Source: an uncultured Pseudomonadota bacterium (lineage in GTDB: Bacteria > Pseudomonadota > Gammaproteobacteria > Steroidobacterales > Steroidobacteraceae). Taken from it: a stretch of 64,000 nt of DNA. Within the stretch, counting starts at the first letter, position 1, and every line of letters starts with the position of its first letter. The position numbers were made by a program, and so were the translations under genes. Below, in pieces: positions 52,256 through 61,535 of the stretch. The notes beneath the pieces are model-generated. The model was not told where the DNA came from and did no database searches. It saw only the letters and a list, made by a program, of their open reading frames with translations. The stretch covers positions 88,102-152,101 of the forward strand of contig CAIPVV010000004.1 of the NCBI GenBank assembly GCA_903868595.1. Reading direction: 5' to 3'.

Positions 52256-53209
52256 TCAGCGAATCGGCTTGATCCGGCGCGGCGAGTGATCGCGCGCCTC
52301 GATCGGGATGGGCTTGAGGTCCCAGATGATTCCCAGCCACGACAGCACCTTCAGCACATAGTAGGTGATGTCGATTTCCCACCAGTAGAAGCCCTGGCGG
52401 GCCGAGTTCGGGTAGTAGTGGTGGTTGTTGTGCCAGCCCTCGCCCAGGGTCACCAGCGCCAGGAACCAGTTGTTGCGGCTCGTGTCGCCGGTGCGATAGC
52501 GCTGGCGACCGAACACATGCGAGAGCGAGTTGATCGTGTAAGTGCCGTGGTAGCACACGATAGTGCTGATCACGAAGCCCCAGACCAGCATCTGCCAGCC
52601 CGTCGTGCCTAGCCCCGGCGCGACGTTCTCCAGCAGCACGCCCAGCAGAAACATGCCGAAGCCCATCAGCACCGGCACCGCCACATCGTAGCGGTCCAGC
52701 CAGCGCAGCTCGGGGTACTTGAGCAGGTCGCGCACGAACTTCTGGTCCGACGTGGCGCCCGCGGGCGTCAGGAACCAGCCCATGTGCGAGAACCAGAACC
52801 CGTGCTGCAGCGGGGAATGGATGTCTTCATTCAGGTCCGAGTGCGCATGGTGGTGGCGGTGGTTGGCCGCCCACCAGATCGGGCCGCGCTGCACGGCAGA
52901 GGCACCCAGCACAGCGAAGATGAACTGGCCGGCGCGCGAGGTCTTGTAGGCCTTGTGCGAGAAGTAGCGATGGTAGATGCCCGTGATCGCGAACATGCGG
53001 ATCAGGTACATCGCGACGGCGACGATCACGGCGATCGGGCTGATGCCGACCCAGATGACAGCGATGCACGAGAGGTGGATCAGGATGTAGGGGATAGCCC
53101 GAACCCAATCGATCGAATAAGCATCCTTCGCATGCACGCCCGCCGCGGCGGCAACTTCGGCAACCACTTCGCCGCTGCTCTTGTCCTTATCCAATTGAGT
53201 CGACTGCAT
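52256..53209 (-). CDS. Acyl-CoA/acyl-lipid delta-9 desaturase
   Basis: A 317-residue membrane di-iron desaturase that introduces a double bond in saturated acyl chains. The three histidine boxes are H-R-Y-F-S-H, H-R-H-H-H-A-H (in N-H-R-H-H-H-A-H-S-D) and H-N-N-H-H, with four membrane helices around them. The ordering fits the OLE1/DesC-type acyl-CoA desaturase. Bacterial members adjust fluidity, often on cooling. The mRNA leader is structured. GAGGA nine bases before the ATG is the ribosome site. Confidence 0.92.
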   Translation of the reverse strand: MQSTQLDKDKSSGEVVAEVAAAAGVHAKDAYSIDWVRAIPYILIHLSCIAVIWVGISPIAVIVAVAMYLIRMFAITGIYHRYFSHKAYKTSRAGQFIFAVLGASAVQRGPIWWAANHRHHHAHSDLNEDIHSPLQHGFWFSHMGWFLTPAGATSDQKFVRDLLKYPELRWLDRYDVAVPVLMGFGMFLLGVLLENVAPGLGTTGWQMLVWGFVISTIVCYHGTYTINSLSHVFGRQRYRTGDTSRNNWFLALVTLGEGWHNNHHYYPNSARQGFYWWEIDITYYVLKVLSWLGIIWDLKPIPIEARDHSPRRIKPIR

Positions 53210-53246
53210 CGATTCCCGTCCTCACGCGTCTTGCTGATTGGGCAAC

Positions 53247-53328
53247 AACTGCGCTAGCAAGTCCGCATGTGGCGGCAGGGCCAGTCCGGGCCTGAGGCCC
53301 CGGACCGCGCAGTCGGTTGAACTTGCTA
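53247..53328 (-). ncRNA. Structured 5' leader of the desaturase mRNA, two mutually exclusive pairings
   Basis: Starting near the predicted transcription start, the RNA contains A1 (UAGCAAGU), B1 (GACUGCGC), a strong hairpin (GUCCGGGGCC/GGCCCGGAC, positions 53284-53305), then A2 (ACUUGCUA) directly followed by B2 (GCGCAGUU). A1 pairs with A2 over eight bases and B1 with B2 over eight (one G-U). These pairings cross, so they form either a pseudoknot or two exclusive states. The region is about 120 bases long and precedes a fluidity gene. A regulatory role is inference. Confidence 0.45.
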
Positions 53329-53358
53329 ATTATATCGTCTTTCCGGGCTCAGTTTCAG
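53329..53358 (-). promoter_or_regulatory. Promoter for the desaturase gene
   Basis: On the minus strand CTGAAA and TATAAT are separated by 18 bases. The -10 is exact consensus and the -35 matches four of six positions. The transcript would start near 53322, giving an approximately 113-base leader. Confidence 0.6.
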
Positions 53359-53398
53359 CGAAACCGGCCTCGAATTCGAGAAGTCCCTCCGCACAGGG

Positions 53399-54277
53399 TT
53401 ATGCCGCAGCTGCGGATCGCAGCGCCGCAATACGTTCATCCAGTGGCGGATGGCTCATGAACAGCCGCCCGAAGCCCGAGCCGCCGCCGGAGATGCCAAA
53501 GGCGGCCATCTGCGCCGGCAGGGGCTGCTCGACACCGTCCTTCAGGCGCTCCAGCGCGGCGATCATGTTCGCCCGCCCGGCCAGGTGCGCACCGCCCGCA
53601 TCGGCGCGGAACTCCCGCTGCCGGGAGAACCACATGACGATGACGCTGGCCAGGATGCCCAGCACCATCTCGGCGAACATCACCGAGACGAAGTAGCCGA
53701 TGCCGCGGCCTTCCTTGTTGCCAAAGAGGGCCTTATCCACGAGGTTGCCGATGATGCGGGAGAAGAAGATCACGAAGGTGTTCACCACGCCCTGGATGAG
53801 CGTGAGGGTCACCATGTCGCCATTGGCGATGTGCGCGATCTCATGGCCGAGCACTGCGTCCACCTCGTTCTGGCGCATGTTCTGCAGCAGGCCGGAGCTC
53901 ACCGCCACGAGCGCGTGGTTGCGGTTGGCGCCGGTGGCGAAGGCGTTGGGCGTCGGGGAGTCGAAGATGCCGACCTCCGGCATGCCGATGCCGACGCGCT
54001 GGGCGTGGGCACGTACGGTGTCCACGAGCCACTGCTCGCTCGCGTTCTTCGGCTGCTCGATGACTTCCACGCCCATGCTGCGCTTGGCCATCCACTTGGA
54101 GATCGCCAGCGAGATCAGCGAGCCGCCAAAGCCGAACAGGGCGGCGAAGACCAGCAGGCCGCCCAGGTCGCCGCCACGGGCGCTCATGTACTGGTCGATG
54201 CCCAGCAGCCGGGCGACGATCGACAGCACGAGGACGACGGCCAGGTTGGTGACCAGGAACAGGAATATCCGCTTCAT
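53399..54277 (-). CDS. htpX: Membrane protease HtpX (M48)
   Basis: A 292-residue zinc metalloprotease for quality control of inner-membrane proteins. Two N-terminal membrane helices (residues 4-24 and 38-58) precede the metal motif H-E-I-A-H at 145-149 (in [12 protein letters not shown]), with the third ligand expected in the segment R-E-F-R-A-D-A-G-G. Two more helices follow. Length and order match E. coli HtpX. It has its own gap on both sides. Confidence 0.93.
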   Translation of the reverse strand: MKRIFLFLVTNLAVVLVLSIVARLLGIDQYMSARGGDLGGLLVFAALFGFGGSLISLAISKWMAKRSMGVEVIEQPKNASEQWLVDTVRAHAQRVGIGMPEVGIFDSPTPNAFATGANRNHALVAVSSGLLQNMRQNEVDAVLGHEIAHIANGDMVTLTLIQGVVNTFVIFFSRIIGNLVDKALFGNKEGRGIGYFVSVMFAEMVLGILASVIVMWFSRQREFRADAGGAHLAGRANMIAALERLKDGVEQPLPAQMAAFGISGGGSGFGRLFMSHPPLDERIAALRSAAAA

Positions 54278-54380
54278 CGTGACAAATGCCTCTACGGGAA
54301 GGATTTAGCTGAAACGGGCCCCAGGGACCCGGTTCGTGCAGCAGATCATTGGGGTGGGAGAGCGCCGATTCAAGTTAATA

Positions 54381-54403
54381 AAGCCGTTGTGAATCAACGG
54401 CTT
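54381..54403 (-). terminator. Hairpin between the acidic-protein gene and htpX
   Basis: AAGCCGTTG and CAACGGCTT form a perfect nine-base-pair stem with a five-base loop, followed on the minus strand by TATTAACTT. It could end transcription of the upstream acidic-protein gene. The T-tract is weak. Confidence 0.5.
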
Positions 54404-54414
54404 GAATCGATCTT

Positions 54415-54433
54415 GCCGGCGCCGGGCGCCGGC
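54415..54433. terminator. GC-rich palindrome after the acidic-protein gene
   Basis: GCCGGCGCC G GGCGCCGGC is a perfect nine-base inverted repeat about 25 bases after the acidic-protein stop. It may reinforce the neighbouring hairpin terminator or block read-through. No T-run adjoins it. Confidence 0.4.
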
Positions 54434-54458
54434 ATTCAGGGGGGAGGGGTAGGCCGAC

Positions 54459-54785
54459 TCAATAATTGTCGTTCTCTTCCTCATCGTCGAGGTCCTCATC
54501 GTCCTCGTCTTCATCCTCGTCCCAGTCCTCGTCGTCGTCCTCTTCCTCTTCGTCCTCCTCCTCTGCGTCGGCGGACTCGTGCTCGGCGGCCCAGCCCTCC
54601 GGTTCCGGGATCTTCTCCAGGTCCATTTCATGCCAGGAGTCGATATCCAGCTCCTCGATGTCGCCGTCCAGGTACTCGATTTCCACCAATTCGGCGTCTT
54701 CATCGACCGAGAGCACGCGGAAGGTCTCGTCTTCCTCGACGTTTTCGTACCACTGACCCCGTACCGGCTCGTAATCTCTACCCAC
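54459..54785 (-). CDS. Small protein with a highly acidic tail (DUF6763-like)
   Basis: A 108-residue protein. The first about 65 residues (V-G-R-D-Y-E-P-V-R-G-Q-W-Y-E-N, then E-Y-L-D-G-D-I-E-E-L-D) form a compact beta-type domain, and residues about 68-105 are almost entirely aspartate and glutamate. GTG is taken as start because the GGGG before it is well spaced. An upstream ATG in the same frame would add a 15-residue unconserved-looking stretch. The protein may be a histone-like or nucleic-acid-mimicking acidic protein. This is only suggested by charge. Confidence 0.68.
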   Translation of the reverse strand: MGRDYEPVRGQWYENVEEDETFRVLSVDEDAELVEIEYLDGDIEELDIDSWHEMDLEKIPEPEGWAAEHESADAEEEDEEEEDDDEDWDEDEDEDDEDLDDEEENDNY

Positions 54786-54916
54786 CGCTGCAAACCCCGC
54801 AAGTTGAACGCCGCCAGGAGCGGGCGGCATCGCCAGATATTAGGACCTTGCTCGCAGGTTAGGCAACGCTGCTTGGCTCGCTCGGCGGCGCACGGTTCAC
54901 TTATAGTCTCAGGTCC

Positions 54917-56065
54917 ATGCAAGCCAAGAACAAAACGCGCGGCGCGGCGCCGTCGCCCCTCGCCACGGCCCGCCGGATCGTCGTCAAGGTGGGGTCCGCC
55001 CTGCTGGTGGACCAGGAGACCGGCCGCCTGAACCGAGCCTGGCTGGAGTCCCTGGTGGAGGACCTCCGGCGCCTGCGTCGCCGTGGCCAGCAGGTGATCC
55101 TGGTCTCCTCCGGCGCCGTGGCCCTGGGCCGCCGGCACCTGAAGCTGCCCAAGGGCGCGCTGGCGCTGGAGCAGAAACAGGCCGCCGCGGCCGTCGGGCA
55201 GATCCGCCTCGCGCATGCCTACAAAGAACTGCTGGAGGACGAGCAGATCACCGTCGCCCAGGTGCTGCTTACCCTGCAGGATAGCGAGCAGCGCGACCGC
55301 TACCTGAATGCGCGCGCCACGCTGACCACGCTGCTGGAACTGGGGGCGATCCCGGTGATCAACGAGAACGACACCGTCGCTACCAACGAGATCCGCTACG
55401 GCGACAACGATCGCCTGGCCGCGCGTGTCGCCCAGATGGCCAGCGCCGACTGCCTGGTGCTGCTCTCCGACGTGGACGGGCTGTACACGGCCGACCCGAA
55501 TCGCGACCCGGGCGCCCAGCTCATCCCGCAGGTCAAGCGCATCACGCCGCAGATCGAGGCGATGGCCGGCACGTCCGCCTCCGACGTGGGCACCGGCGGC
55601 ATGGCCACCAAGATCATCGCCGCGCGCATCGCCGTGGCGGCCGGCTGCCACCTGGGCATCGCCCACGGCCACCACAAGCATCCGCTCAAGCGGCTGGAGG
55701 GCGGGGCGCGCTGCACCTGGTTCCTGCCCAGCGCCAACCCGGCCACCGCGCGCAAGCAGTGGATCGCCGGCACCCTGAAGCCCGCCGGCGCCATCAGCGT
55801 CGACGCGGGTGCCCTCGCGGCGCTGCGGAAGGGCCGCAGCCTCCTGCCCGCCGGCGTCACGCGCGCCACGGGCCGCTTCGAGCGCGGCGACACGGTGAGC
55901 GTGCTGGATGCCCAGGGACTGGAGATCGCCCGGGGCATCAGTGCCTATTCAGATCAGGACGCGACCCGCATCATGGGCCGCCACAGCACCGAGATCGAAG
56001 GCATCCTGGGCTTTCGCAGCCGCGATGAGATGATCCATCGCGACGACCTGGTGCTGCTGCGCTAG
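54917..56065 (+). CDS. proB: Glutamate 5-kinase
   Basis: A 382-residue enzyme that phosphorylates glutamate in the first step of proline synthesis. The amino-acid kinase domain begins K-V-G-S-A-L-L-V-D, with V-I-N-E-N-D at about residue 155 and [16 protein letters not shown] as the nucleotide site. A PUA domain fills about residues 285-370. The E. coli enzyme is feedback-inhibited by proline. TATAGT ten bases before the ATG hints at a nearly leaderless mRNA. proA follows by 32 bases, so both form an operon. Confidence 0.94.
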   Translation: MQAKNKTRGAAPSPLATARRIVVKVGSALLVDQETGRLNRAWLESLVEDLRRLRRRGQQVILVSSGAVALGRRHLKLPKGALALEQKQAAAAVGQIRLAHAYKELLEDEQITVAQVLLTLQDSEQRDRYLNARATLTTLLELGAIPVINENDTVATNEIRYGDNDRLAARVAQMASADCLVLLSDVDGLYTADPNRDPGAQLIPQVKRITPQIEAMAGTSASDVGTGGMATKIIAARIAVAAGCHLGIAHGHHKHPLKRLEGGARCTWFLPSANPATARKQWIAGTLKPAGAISVDAGALAALRKGRSLLPAGVTRATGRFERGDTVSVLDAQGLEIARGISAYSDQDATRIMGRHSTEIEGILGFRSRDEMIHRDDLVLLR

Positions 56066-56097
56066 GCCGTCGCGACGCAAGTAAGGTTGGTACAGAC

Positions 56098-57381
56098 ATG
56101 ACACACAAGAACGCCGTGGATCCTGCGCTGGTTGCGCTCATGGAGGAGCTGGGCCAGCAGGCGGTGGCCTGCCGCGACGCGCTGGCGCAGTCCGATGCCC
56201 CGACGCGTAATCGCGCCCTCACGCTGGCCGCGGCACAGATCCGCGCGCGCCGCGCGCAGATCCTGGAGGCCAACAGCCAGGACATGGCGGCCGCCCAGGC
56301 GCGCGGCTTGAGCGGCGCGATGCTGGATCGGCTCAAGCTCGACGAGAAGCGCGTGGAGGCCATGGCCAAGGGACTGGAGGACATCGCGGCACTGCCGGAC
56401 CCGGTCGGCAGCGTGAGCGCCGAGTGGCCCCGACCCAACGGCATGGTCATCCAGCGCGTGCGCGTGCCGCTGGGCGTTATCGGCATCATCTACGAGAGCC
56501 GCCCGAACGTGACCGCCGATGCCGGTGCACTGTGCCTGAAGTCAGGCAACCCGGTGATCCTGCGCGGCGGCTCGGAGAGCCGCAAGTCCAGCGCCGCGAT
56601 CCACGACTGCCTGGTGCACGGACTGGAGTCGGCGGGATTGCCGCCGGCCTGCATCCAGCTGGTGCCCACGCCGGACCGTGCTGCGGTGGGGCTGATGCTC
56701 GCCGGCATGACCGGCTACATCAACGTGATCGTGCCGCGCGGCGGCCGCAGCCTGGTGGAGCGCGTGCAGGCGGAGGCACGCGTGCCGGTGATCGGGCACC
56801 TGGAGGGCATCTGCCATGTGTACGTGGACCGGGACGCCAATCCCGACATGGCACGCGCGATCGTGCTGAACGCGAAGCTTCGCCGCACCGGCATCTGCGG
56901 CGCGGCCGAGACGCTGCTGGTGGACCGCTCGGCCACGGGCCAGCTGCAGGGCCTCATCCAGGCGCTGCTGGCGGCCGGCTGCGAGGTGCGGGGTGACGCG
57001 GAGGCGCAGAAGGTGGATCCGCGCGTCAAGCCTGCGACCGAGGAGGACTGGCGCACGGAGTACCTGGACGCGATCATCTCGGTGCGCGTGGTCGACGGCG
57101 TGGAGGAGGCGATGCAGCACATCGCGCACTACGGCTCGGCGCATACCGAGGCGATCGTGACCGACAACACCGCCACGGCCGAGCGCTTCCTGCGCCGGGT
57201 CGACAGCGCCATCGTCCTGCACAACGCCTCCACGCAGTTCGCCGACGGCGGCGAGTTCGGCATGGGGGCGGAGATCGGCATCTCCACCGATCGCTTCCAC
57301 GCGCGCGGCCCGGTGGGCGTGGAGCAGCTGACCAGCTACAAGTACGTGGTCCGCGGCGCAGGACAGGTTCGGCCCGGCTAG
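56098..57381 (+). CDS. proA: Glutamate-5-semialdehyde dehydrogenase
   Basis: A 427-residue NADPH-dependent enzyme that reduces glutamyl-5-phosphate to the semialdehyde. It has the ALDH fold without the classical glutamate. The [14 protein letters not shown] segment and C-L-K-S-G-N are ProA signatures, and the catalytic cysteine lies in T-G-I-C-G-A-A-E-T. The family C-terminus with [17 protein letters not shown] is intact. It acts directly after ProB, and its end is 19 bases from that of moaE on the other strand. Confidence 0.95.
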   Translation: MTHKNAVDPALVALMEELGQQAVACRDALAQSDAPTRNRALTLAAAQIRARRAQILEANSQDMAAAQARGLSGAMLDRLKLDEKRVEAMAKGLEDIAALPDPVGSVSAEWPRPNGMVIQRVRVPLGVIGIIYESRPNVTADAGALCLKSGNPVILRGGSESRKSSAAIHDCLVHGLESAGLPPACIQLVPTPDRAAVGLMLAGMTGYINVIVPRGGRSLVERVQAEARVPVIGHLEGICHVYVDRDANPDMARAIVLNAKLRRTGICGAAETLLVDRSATGQLQGLIQALLAAGCEVRGDAEAQKVDPRVKPATEEDWRTEYLDAIISVRVVDGVEEAMQHIAHYGSAHTEAIVTDNTATAERFLRRVDSAIVLHNASTQFADGGEFGMGAEIGISTDRFHARGPVGVEQLTSYKYVVRGAGQVRPG

Positions 57382-57400
57382 CGCCGGGCGCGGCGGTCGC

Positions 57401-57895
57401 CTAGCCGTGCTCGTGGTGGTGAGGGGAGGGTGAGGCGCCCGCCGCCGGCGCATCGTGGCTGTGGGCATCGGCGGCGCAGCGCTCGCAGTTGACCCAGCCC
57501 GAGTCGCCGTTCACGTAGTGCTCCTTCTTCCAGATGGGCACGCGGTGCTTGACTTCATCGATGATGAAACGGCAGGCCTTGAAGGCCTCGTCGCGGTGCG
57601 GCGAGGAGACGCCCACCCAGACGGCCACGTCCCCCAGCGCCAGGTCCCCGATCCGGTGCACGCACAGCGCGCGCGTGACGCCGAAGCGGCGGATCGCCTC
57701 GGCGATGATCCGTTCGCCTTCCTTCATGCCCAGGGGCTCGAAGGCCTCGTACTCCAGGTGGCGTACCTCGTGGCCCTCATTGTGGTTGCGCACCCAGCCC
57801 TCGAAAGACGCATACCCGCCGCAGTGGTGGTCCAGCAGCTCCCCGCGCAGGGCGGAGCCGTCGATCGCGACGCGCGTGAAGCGAAACGCGCTCAT
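57401..57895 (-). CDS. moaE: Molybdopterin synthase catalytic subunit MoaE with a His-rich tail
   Basis: A 164-residue MoaE. The conserved G-W-V-R-N-H-N-E-G-H (residues about 33-42), Y-E-A-F and P-I-W-K-K-E-H-Y carry the catalytic lysines and arginine. The family is usually about 150 long. Here the C-terminus adds C-E-R-C followed by a tail rich in histidine (H-S-H-D and a final H-H-H-E-H-G) that could bind metal. It converts cPMP to molybdopterin with thiocarboxylated MoaD. It overlaps the fusion gene in ATGA. Confidence 0.92.
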   Translation of the reverse strand: MSAFRFTRVAIDGSALRGELLDHHCGGYASFEGWVRNHNEGHEVRHLEYEAFEPLGMKEGERIIAEAIRRFGVTRALCVHRIGDLALGDVAVWVGVSSPHRDEAFKACRFIIDEVKHRVPIWKKEHYVNGDSGWVNCERCAADAHSHDAPAAGASPSPHHHEHG

Positions 57896-58722
57896 CCGCC
57901 GGCCACCGGCGGGATGAAGACGACCGTATCGCCCGCCTGCAGGGGCTGCGACCAGTCGGCAAACTCGGTGTTGACCGCGACTTTGAGCATGTCGGCCGGC
58001 AGCGTGAAGGCGTGGCGCGCCTTGAGCTCCAGGAACAGCTCGCGGGGCGTGGCGGCGGCGGTGTCCACCGACTCCTCGCTGCAATGGGCCTGTTCGCGCA
58101 GCAGGGCGAAGTACTGCACTCGGATCGATCGGGTCGCGGCGCCGAGGGCTTGGCTCGTCGCACGGAATTCTTCAGGTGTGTTCACGTTCTCCAGCGCTTG
58201 CGGGTTGGGCTGATCCAGCAACAGCGTATCGCTGTTGATCATAAATTTGCGGGGGCAGTTGCGACCGGTCGCGGCAAAGGCCTTAAGGGCCGGCGCGCTG
58301 GCCGGCTCGTAGATCGCGCACAGCGGCTCCGGCAGCTGGTTCTGGCTGCTGCGGTAGGCCGTGGCCAGGCGCGCAGGATCGCGCCCCGCGATAAGCGTCG
58401 CGAGGGTCTTGGCATCCAGCTGCGGCAGGTCGCAGGCCACCACGAGCCAGGCGGCGTCAGGGTCGGCGGCTTGGGCGGCGAAGATGCCGGCCAGCGGGCC
58501 CTGCACGCTCTCTGCGTCAACGATCTGCCGGTACTTGGCGCGCACCGGCTCGCCGGTCTGGTCGCGGCGCACCGAGACGAAGACCTCCTCCACCTGCTCG
58601 GCCAGCAGCCGCGCGGCGCGGTCCAGCTGCGTCTGCCCGACGTAGTGCAGCACGGCCTTGTCCTGCTGCATGCGCGTGCTGCGGCCGCCGCTGAGCACCA
58701 GGCCTTTCAGCACCGCGCTCAT
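57892..58722 (-). CDS. Fusion of MobA (molybdenum cofactor guanylyltransferase) and MoaD
   Basis: A 276-residue protein with two domains. Residues about 1-190 are Mob[15 protein letters not shown] is the nucleotide-binding loop, with A-C-D-L-P at about residue 95. Residues about 198-276 are MoaD, a ubiquitin-like domain ending in P-P-V-A-G-G, whose double-glycine C-terminus is activated by MoeB to a thiocarboxylate. The combination puts an early and a late cofactor step into one chain. Both partners look intact. An upstream in-frame start exists but adds a basic stretch inside moaC, so M-S-A-V-L-K was chosen. Confidence 0.88.
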   Translation of the reverse strand: MSAVLKGLVLSGGRSTRMQQDKAVLHYVGQTQLDRAARLLAEQVEEVFVSVRRDQTGEPVRAKYRQIVDAESVQGPLAGIFAAQAADPDAAWLVVACDLPQLDAKTLATLIAGRDPARLATAYRSSQNQLPEPLCAIYEPASAPALKAFAATGRNCPRKFMINSDTLLLDQPNPQALENVNTPEEFRATSQALGAATRSIRVQYFALLREQAHCSEESVDTAAATPRELFLELKARHAFTLPADMLKVAVNTEFADWSQPLQAGDTVVFIPPVAGG

Positions 58723-59213
58723 GGCCTGCCCTGGCGATGAAAGTCGCGCTTGCCGCCGCTCTTGGCCAGCAGCTGCACGCGCTCGATGAGGATGTCGTGG
58801 GAGAGCGCCTTGCACATGTCGTAGATGGTGAGCGCGGCGACGGTGGCGCCGGTCAGTGCCTCCATTTCCACGCCCGTGCGGTGGTCCACAGCGACCGTGC
58901 AGGTCACCTTGAGGCCGCCGCGGCGCGGCACCACTTCGATGCGCACGTGGTCCACCGGCAGCGGGTGGCAGAACGGGATCAGCTCGTGCGTGCGCTTGAC
59001 GGCCAGCGTGCCGGCGATGATCGCGGTGTCGAACACCGGGCCCTTCTTGGTGCGGTGGCCCGTGCGGGTAAGTTCGCGCGCGACAGTGGCGGGCAGGCGG
59101 ATCAGCGCCTCGGCCACGGCCTCGCGGCGCGTGACGGCCTTGGCGCCCACGTCGACCATGGTCGGGCGGTTGGCGGCATCCAGGTGGGTGAGGGCGGAGC
59201 GTGTGCGTGCCAT
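58719..59213 (-). CDS. moaC: Cyclic pyranopterin monophosphate synthase MoaC
   Basis: A 164-residue enzyme that closes the pyranopterin ring after MoaA. The signatures are M-V-D-V-G-A-K (residues about 19-25), [13 protein letters not shown] and G-V-E-M-E-A-L-T-G with the catalytic Lys region after it. Length and order are normal. It overlaps the MobA-MoaD gene by four bases (ATGA) and follows moaA by four bases. Confidence 0.95.
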   Translation of the reverse strand: MARTRSALTHLDAANRPTMVDVGAKAVTRREAVAEALIRLPATVARELTRTGHRTKKGPVFDTAIIAGTLAVKRTHELIPFCHPLPVDHVRIEVVPRRGGLKVTCTVAVDHRTGVEMEALTGATVAALTIYDMCKALSHDILIERVQLLAKSGGKRDFHRQGRP

Positions 59214-59217
59214 GTCC

Positions 59218-60270
59218 CTAGCCGCCGATGTAGTTCATTTCGACCTTCGGCGTCACGTCCGCGCGCGCCCGCAGGACCGCGCGCTGCTCGCTGTAGCGAT
59301 CCTCGCGCTGGCTCCAGACGCCGCGGATGAGCTCATCCAGCTCCTCGTCCGTGGCGCCGGCACGCAGCGGGCCACGCAGGTCCTTGCCGGTCTGGGCGAA
59401 CAGGCAGGTGTAGAGGGAGCCGTCGGAGGAGAGGCGGGCGCGCGAACAGGCGCCGCAGAAGGGCTGGGTCACGGAGGAGATGAATCCGACCTCCCCCTGG
59501 CCGTCCGTGAAGGCGTAGCGCCGCGCCACTTCCCCCGCGTGCTCGGGCTTGACCACGCGCAGCGGCCAGCGCGCGTGGATCGCCTGCATCAGGTCGCGCG
59601 AGGGTACCACCAGCTGCTCGCGCCAGTCGTTGCGGTTGCCCACGTCCATGTACTCGATGAAGCGCACGGTGACGCCGGTCCCGCGGAAATGCTCAACGAG
59701 GTCGATGACGTCGCCGTCGTTGACCCCGCGCTGGATGACGGCGTTGACCTTGAGGGGGCCCAGGCCAGCGGCCTGCGCATGCTCGATACCCTCCAGCACC
59801 TCGCTGACGCGGCCGAAGCCGCCGTTCATCAACGCGAAGCGGTCCTGGTTCAGGCTGTCCAGGCTCACCGTGACGCGCGCCAGGCCCGCCGCCTTGAGCT
59901 CGGAGGCGTACTTGGCCAGCAGCACCCCGTTGGTGGTCAGGGCGATGTCCTCGACCCCGGGGATGGAGTTCAGGTCCGCCACCAGGTCCGGCAGGTTCAC
60001 GCGCAGCAGCGGCTCGCCGCCGGTGATGCGCAGCTTGCGCACGCCCAGCGGCACGAACAGGCGCGTCAGGCGGATGATCTCCTCGAAGGAGAGCCGCTCG
60101 GCGGTCTTCAGGAACGGGTAGTGCTCGTGGAATCGCTCCCGCGGCATGCAGTACGGGCAGCGGAAGTTGCAGCGGTCCATGACCGAGATGCGCAGGTCGC
60201 GCAGCGGCCGGTTCAGCCGGTCCACCGGGGATCGGCCTAGGGTCACGATTTTCTCGTCTGCAGAAGTCAT
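59218..60270 (-). CDS. moaA: GTP 3',8-cyclase MoaA
   Basis: A 350-residue radical-SAM enzyme that starts molybdenum cofactor synthesis from GTP. The N-terminal cluster is C34-x3-C38-x2-C41 (C-N-F-R-C-P-Y-C), and the C-terminal cluster ligands lie in [10 protein letters not shown] and L-Y-T-C-L-F. The C-terminus ends in G-G, as in active MoaA. It is 16 bases downstream of moeA and four bases upstream of moaC. Confidence 0.96.
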   Translation of the reverse strand: MTSADEKIVTLGRSPVDRLNRPLRDLRISVMDRCNFRCPYCMPRERFHEHYPFLKTAERLSFEEIIRLTRLFVPLGVRKLRITGGEPLLRVNLPDLVADLNSIPGVEDIALTTNGVLLAKYASELKAAGLARVTVSLDSLNQDRFALMNGGFGRVSEVLEGIEHAQAAGLGPLKVNAVIQRGVNDGDVIDLVEHFRGTGVTVRFIEYMDVGNRNDWREQLVVPSRDLMQAIHARWPLRVVKPEHAGEVARRYAFTDGQGEVGFISSVTQPFCGACSRARLSSDGSLYTCLFAQTGKDLRGPLRAGATDEELDELIRGVWSQREDRYSEQRAVLRARADVTPKVEMNYIGG

Positions 60271-60286
60271 GTTGATGGCCAGGGCC

Positions 60287-61498
60287 TTACCAGCGGTACA
60301 GGCGGGTCACGAATCCCTTGGGATAGACATGGGGGCCGGGGGGCAGTTCAACAAACCCGTCCGTCCCCGCCAGCGCCGCAAAGTCGCCTGAATTGTTGTT
60401 CGGGGAGACGCGCGCCCAGGGCCGGCCCCACTCGTCGGTCTCGATGCGTACGGGGAGGAAGCCGGTCAGGGCGACATTGAACGTCACCGGGGCGGCCAGC
60501 GCAATCTTCTCCCCGGCCGCGCCGCCGGGGGCCCCGCCCATCGCGGCTCCCAGTGCCGGGATGACATAACGGGCCAGGCACACCAGGGTGGAGACGGGGT
60601 TGCCGGGCAGGGCAAACACGGCCGACCCGTTGGGTGCGCTGCCAAACCACATGGGCTTGCCCGGTCGCTGGGCGATCTTGTGGAAGACCTGCTGGACGCC
60701 GCAGGCGGCCAGGGCCGCCGGCACCAGGTCCAGCTTGCCCATGGAGACTCCGCCGGAGAGGATCAGCACCTCGTAGGTGTCCAGGTGCTGCTTGAGGCGC
60801 GCCTGCAGGAGCTGCGCGTCGTCGGCGATGTGGTCATCGGCCACGCGCTGGAAACCACGCCGGCGCAGCGCCGCTGCCAGGGCATAGGCGTTGGAGCGGC
60901 GGATCTGCCAGGCCTCGATCGGCTCGCCTGGCTCGATCAGTTCATTGCCGGTGGAGACCACCATGATGGCGGGCTGCTGGCTGACGCGCAGGCGCGCCAT
61001 GCCGGCGCCGGCGGCCACTGCGATATCCGGGGCCTCCAGCTTCACGCCCGTCTTCAACAGCAGCGCTCCCTGGCGCTGGTTGCTGCCGCGGCGGTGCACA
61101 TTCTGACCGGGCTCCACCTGCAGACCCTCCTCCAGCGTGGCGTAGCCGTCGGCCACCTGGATGCGCTCCACTGGCACGACGGCGTCGCAGCCGGCCGGCA
61201 GCATGCAGCCCGTCATGGCCTCCAGGCACTGCTGCGGGGATTCCAGCGTCGTGGGCGGGTCGCCCGCGGCCTGCATCCCCTGGATTAGAAAGCGGCGCAG
61301 GCCGCCGCGCACCGCGCTCGTGGCGAGCGCGATGCCGTCCATGGATACGCTGTCGAAGGGGGGCTGGTCGCGCTCCGCGTAGACGTTCTCGCGCAGGATC
61401 GACCCCGCGCTGTAGCCCACCGGGAGGGATTCGATCGGCAAGCACGCCAGGTGCTCGCCGATAAGCTTTTCCGCTTCTGAAGGGGTCAACATAGCCAA
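60287..61498 (-). CDS. moeA: Molybdopterin molybdenumtransferase MoeA
   Basis: A 403-residue enzyme that inserts molybdate into adenylated molybdopterin. The D-S-V-S-M-D-G-I-A segment at about residue 45, G-N-E-L-I near 185 and G-G-V-S-M-G-K near 250 with the molybdate site, and the C-terminal domain IV from about 335, match MoeA. It heads the cofactor operon. There is no modE or modABC gene in the window. Confidence 0.93.
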   Translation of the reverse strand: MAMLTPSEAEKLIGEHLACLPIESLPVGYSAGSILRENVYAERDQPPFDSVSMDGIALATSAVRGGLRRFLIQGMQAAGDPPTTLESPQQCLEAMTGCMLPAGCDAVVPVERIQVADGYATLEEGLQVEPGQNVHRRGSNQRQGALLLKTGVKLEAPDIAVAAGAGMARLRVSQQPAIMVVSTGNELIEPGEPIEAWQIRRSNAYALAAALRRRGFQRVADDHIADDAQLLQARLKQHLDTYEVLILSGGVSMGKLDLVPAALAACGVQQVFHKIAQRPGKPMWFGSAPNGSAVFALPGNPVSTLVCLARYVIPALGAAMGGAPGGAAGEKIALAAPVTFNVALTGFLPVRIETDEWGRPWARVSPNNNSGDFAALAGTDGFVELPPGPHVYPKGFVTRLYRW

Positions 61499-61535
61499 CC
61501 CCTCCTGATGTCGGGGACGAGCCGCCGGCGAAGGG

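Noticed and set aside
54902..54907. TATAGT before proB considered as a firm promoter
   Set aside because: No -35 at acceptable spacing (TTGGCT lies 22 bases away), so it is only mentioned under proB.
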